From: Succinispira mobilis DSM 6222
Lineage (GTDB): Bacteria; Bacillota; Negativicutes; Acidaminococcales; Succinispiraceae
NCBI RefSeq assembly: GCF_000384135.1
Contig: NZ_KB913028.1
Location: 1,991,298 to 2,055,297 of the forward strand
Direction: 5' to 3'
Length of the DNA: 64,000 nt
Shown here one piece after another: positions 62,801-64,000 of the stretch. The notes beneath the pieces are model-generated. The model ran no database searches. It saw only the letters and a list, made by a program, of their open reading frames with translations, and was not told where the DNA came from. The number at the start of each line of letters is the position of its first letter. Within the stretch, counting starts at the first letter, position 1. The translations under genes were made by a program, and so were the position numbers.

Positions 62801-64000
62801 ACCTTTAATGTTTATCTTCCCATCTGCTGCTACTGTAAATTGTATATTGGCATTGGGAACTAATTGATCCTGTCCCGCAATAGTCATTTTAAATTGAGCT
62901 GGACGCCCAGTAGTGGGTGATACTTGCGTTACCTCCAAATTGATGGCATCTAAAACTCCACTATACTTATCTACTGTTACAACATCCATGCCTACGGCAG
63001 CTGCCGTTGCTACTGTGGCAATAGGCAAGTCCAAAGTATACACATCGCCCAAGGAACTTTTTTTACTAGGGTCAGAATCTATGCTTAATTTTAAATCTAG
63101 TTCGTTGTTTTTAGCATCTCGCCCCAAAATACGAAGCGTATTCAATGGATCTAATAATACATTTATAGAAGCATTAGGAATATCCACTGCTTCCTGATCA
63201 GGTAATTGCAATCTAAATTTAGTCGGTCTTTGAGTTGCAGGATCTACTTCCAACACAGTTAACTGACTTTGTCCGTTAGGAAATTTCAAATAGGTCGATG
63301 TTTCCATACTCAAAGCTGGTTTATCGACGTTCCCACTAGTTGAAGCTACAGTTGTTGCCGTTTGATCAATTGTAACTGTATAACTATCTCCTACTACGCT
63401 TTGCTTATTAAAATCAGCATCTAATTTCAAGTTTAAATCTAGCTTGTTACCAGCTGAATCTACACCTTTGATATTTAAATTTCCGAAAACATCCATGTCA
63501 ACGTTTATATTCGCACTAGGAATTTCTATCCCTGCTTGTCCTGGCAAAGTTAATTTATACTTACTAGGTCGTAACGGAATACCAGCTGTTTCTGTAACTT
63601 CTAGTTTTATAGCTCCAGATCCTACCCCTGCATAATTTGAACCAGCAACGATACTCATTGTTGGACTAGTTCCTGAAACTGTATCAGTAACCGCCATATT
63701 GCCAAGTGCTGCGGTTGACACAGTATATTTATCGCCTATTTTATTAGTCTTTCCAGCTGTAGTTTCTAACTGCACGGTTAAATTCAAATTCTTTTCCACA
63801 CCGTTTTCCGTGTAAGTTCCTTTAATCGTCATATTGCCAGAGCTATCTTTCGTTAAAGTTAACTTTTCACTAGGAACTGTTAATTCACTACTACCTACCA
63901 TCACCTTAAATTTACTAGCCCGTTTGCTAGTTGCATCAACTTCGGCAACTTGTAGAATTATATCGCCACTTATCGGTCCAGCATATTCCGAAGTAGGACT
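59813..64000 (-). CDS. flgK: Giant FlgK hook-filament junction protein, N-terminus beyond the window (at least 1395 aa)
   Basis: The C-terminal 100 residues are FlgK: GVNLDEELALMIQFQKAYNASARMMTTMDEMLEKL, with RSEVSGV before it. The open frame runs leftward from beyond base 64000 without a stop, so at least 1395 residues are visible and the N-terminal domain is missing. Most of it is a tandem array of about ten modules of 95-115 residues, each with a Y.G...G...L.V..VD...GRPT.F strand, an IP.A.I.V segment, a G.I.IKG strand and a GD.Y.F close. Ordinary FlgK has 450-650 residues. Upstream of flgL as usual. Confidence 0.93.
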   Translation of the reverse strand, partial: SPTSEYAGPISGDIILQVAEVDATSKRASKFKVMVGSSELTVPSEKLTLTKDSSGNMTIKGTYTENGVEKNLNLTVQLETTAGKTNKIGDKYTVSTAALGNMAVTDTVSGTSPTMSIVAGSNYAGVGSGAIKLEVTETAGIPLRPSKYKLTLPGQAGIEIPSANINVDMDVFGNLNIKGVDSAGNKLDLNLKLDADFNKQSVVGDSYTVTIDQTATTVASTSGNVDKPALSMETSTYLKFPNGQSQLTVLEVDPATQRPTKFRLQLPDQEAVDIPNASINVLLDPLNTLRILGRDAKNNELDLKLSIDSDPSKKSSLGDVYTLDLPIATVATAAAVGMDVVTVDKYSGVLDAINLEVTQVSPTTGRPAQFKMTIAGQDQLVPNANIQFTVAADGKINIKGRYATGKDLDITLQMGAGTSALADTYTINFDNLDTEVGVNPTTTPPAAVLQTGSYYNGTGEGEIKLQVTAINPLTGRPSAYTVFQDGKKLDADNYTIALDSNGNVKVASTSKNTQAFSFTMNVAAGASTVGDEYDFKLNKVTVEVENSRKQPEIPKGSLLAGSYYNGAGTGAFSLEVSDLSATTPQIPTEFNFKLDNGATVTIPDANISVTDNGDGTFTITDTATSTFSLILKMDRGVLGNLNSTIGDKYTFTLPKTSNVGAANAANPDIPSATLDDGAYYAGATGGDIILNVLAVDTATPPRPTKFDLSIDGKVQTIPNDDITVTINAVTGKYEVKSKDGKLDFAINLDLNAAKISAQLDTYRFQIPTVTVTQVNTNTNATYNNLQIPNASVSNAHYQGNKTGEFKLEVSKVDTNGKPTAFELTVNGTKVASTDVTITIDQQSGKVKVTGSTYSFDVDLDYTGGVKSDVGDNYNFKIMPSAKIDSMNYNSTTSRDFEVALTNKITVTDYNLANATDFQLSISNLTPEIVGPPQTPGSFDITYSTDGGATTTTIPGTINNGVATAQINTPPSYTIDLNFDASSLSDGKEIKFSVENTLEGKTLNQYEAKYTTDAGVTYTEAAVSTVAGGTAAEDKIRLLGDNFDIVLDIPTDEQKLGDKYSFNVGAKTDIISLVDPLGYKYAGKVNTTYEITVLAVDTNGKPTKVQYSMDGGVTQKTATLDSKGNINMKGDLPFAYDISVAVNKSVKAGDNFVFEARPDSGGAAQLVNKTTIQYDSTASTNFQLKVSKLADEKGGISEIEYTLDGTIWRRGTVQYNAETGKSSVMLDSSDNLVDGSTAPSTFNYKIELEINADTANNKGDTYTFTMPQGNGSGDNAVRLAQFIKVGPKDASVTKDSPNLGLTQYKAVMDKSISNFYEGQIGVLGIQSENAADTTENTKILVDQMLGWRSEVSGVNLDEELALMIQFQKAYNASARMMTTMDEMLEKLINGTGTVGR

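Noticed and set aside
53725-64000. Repeats in the flagellin and flgK genes as a CRISPR-like or satellite array
   Set aside because: The periodicity is in the protein, repeats are degenerate at DNA level and stay in one open frame with normal codon use.

Overview
The window is low-GC DNA from a motile, anaerobic-looking member of the Bacillota. Evidence for this is the SAM-I riboswitch ahead of metK, a T-box leader, RemA, RqcH, a PASTA-domain Ser/Thr kinase with a partner PP2C phosphatase, and FliW/CsrA control of flagellin. The style (giant flagellins, Maf glycosylation factor, DUF3842, DUF116) would fit Negativicutes or Clostridia, but no gene here fixes the genus.

Layout. 275-4009: an isolated giant flagellin gene (+). 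4316-4735: a GNAT acetyltransferase (-). 4956-12193: a purine operon purE-C-F-M-N-H-D (-) with its own promoter, AT-rich leader and terminator. 12365-17492: rqcH (-) divergent from yicC-remA-gmk-rpoZ-coaBC (+). 17494-18912: a complete SAM-I riboswitch unit and metK. 19010-19415: a decayed ISL3-type insertion sequence. 19456-31020: two leftward housekeeping operons, rlmN-FHA-prpC-prkC-rsgA and priA-def-fmt-DUF116-rsmB-DUF3307. 31087-33113: a small leftward operon including a CofE-like ligase and a thioesterase. 33746-38396: glutamine synthetase with an attenuator-like leader, an M20 amidase and a DEAD-box helicase. 38473-38953: five tRNAs (Asp-Phe-Gly-Cys-Leu) behind a consensus promoter. 39033-41677: CoA-disulfide reductase/rhodanese fusion, cdd, ybeY and a 44-residue membrane protein missing from ordinary ORF calls. 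41777-43573: a phenylalanine-specific T-box with one Stem I and two antiterminator/terminator modules, controlling an SSS-family symporter. 43996-46979: exonuclease, EamA exporter and a two-gene amino-acid ABC importer.

47110-64000: a late flagellar locus, all leftward: flgK (truncated by the window edge)-flgL-DUF6470-fliW-csrA, a giant flagellin with sigma-28 promoter and CsrA-type leader hairpin, a hypothetical gene, maf, a transglutaminase-like gene, flaG, fliD, fliS and fliT. Directly after fliT sits an unannotated, relatively GC-rich, promoter-driven element that folds into a closed, multi-stem RNA of about 215 nt ending in terminators.

How it fits together. The flagellar genes describe an unusually bulky filament: two flagellins of about 1240 residues and a FlgK of more than 1395 residues built of tandem modules, with FliS/FliT chaperones, FliW-CsrA translational feedback and a Maf-type glycosylation factor. 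The best leads for new biology are the structured RNA at 47110-47334, the partial tandem Phe T-box with its transporter, the giant filament proteins, and the transglutaminase-like protein in the modification locus.
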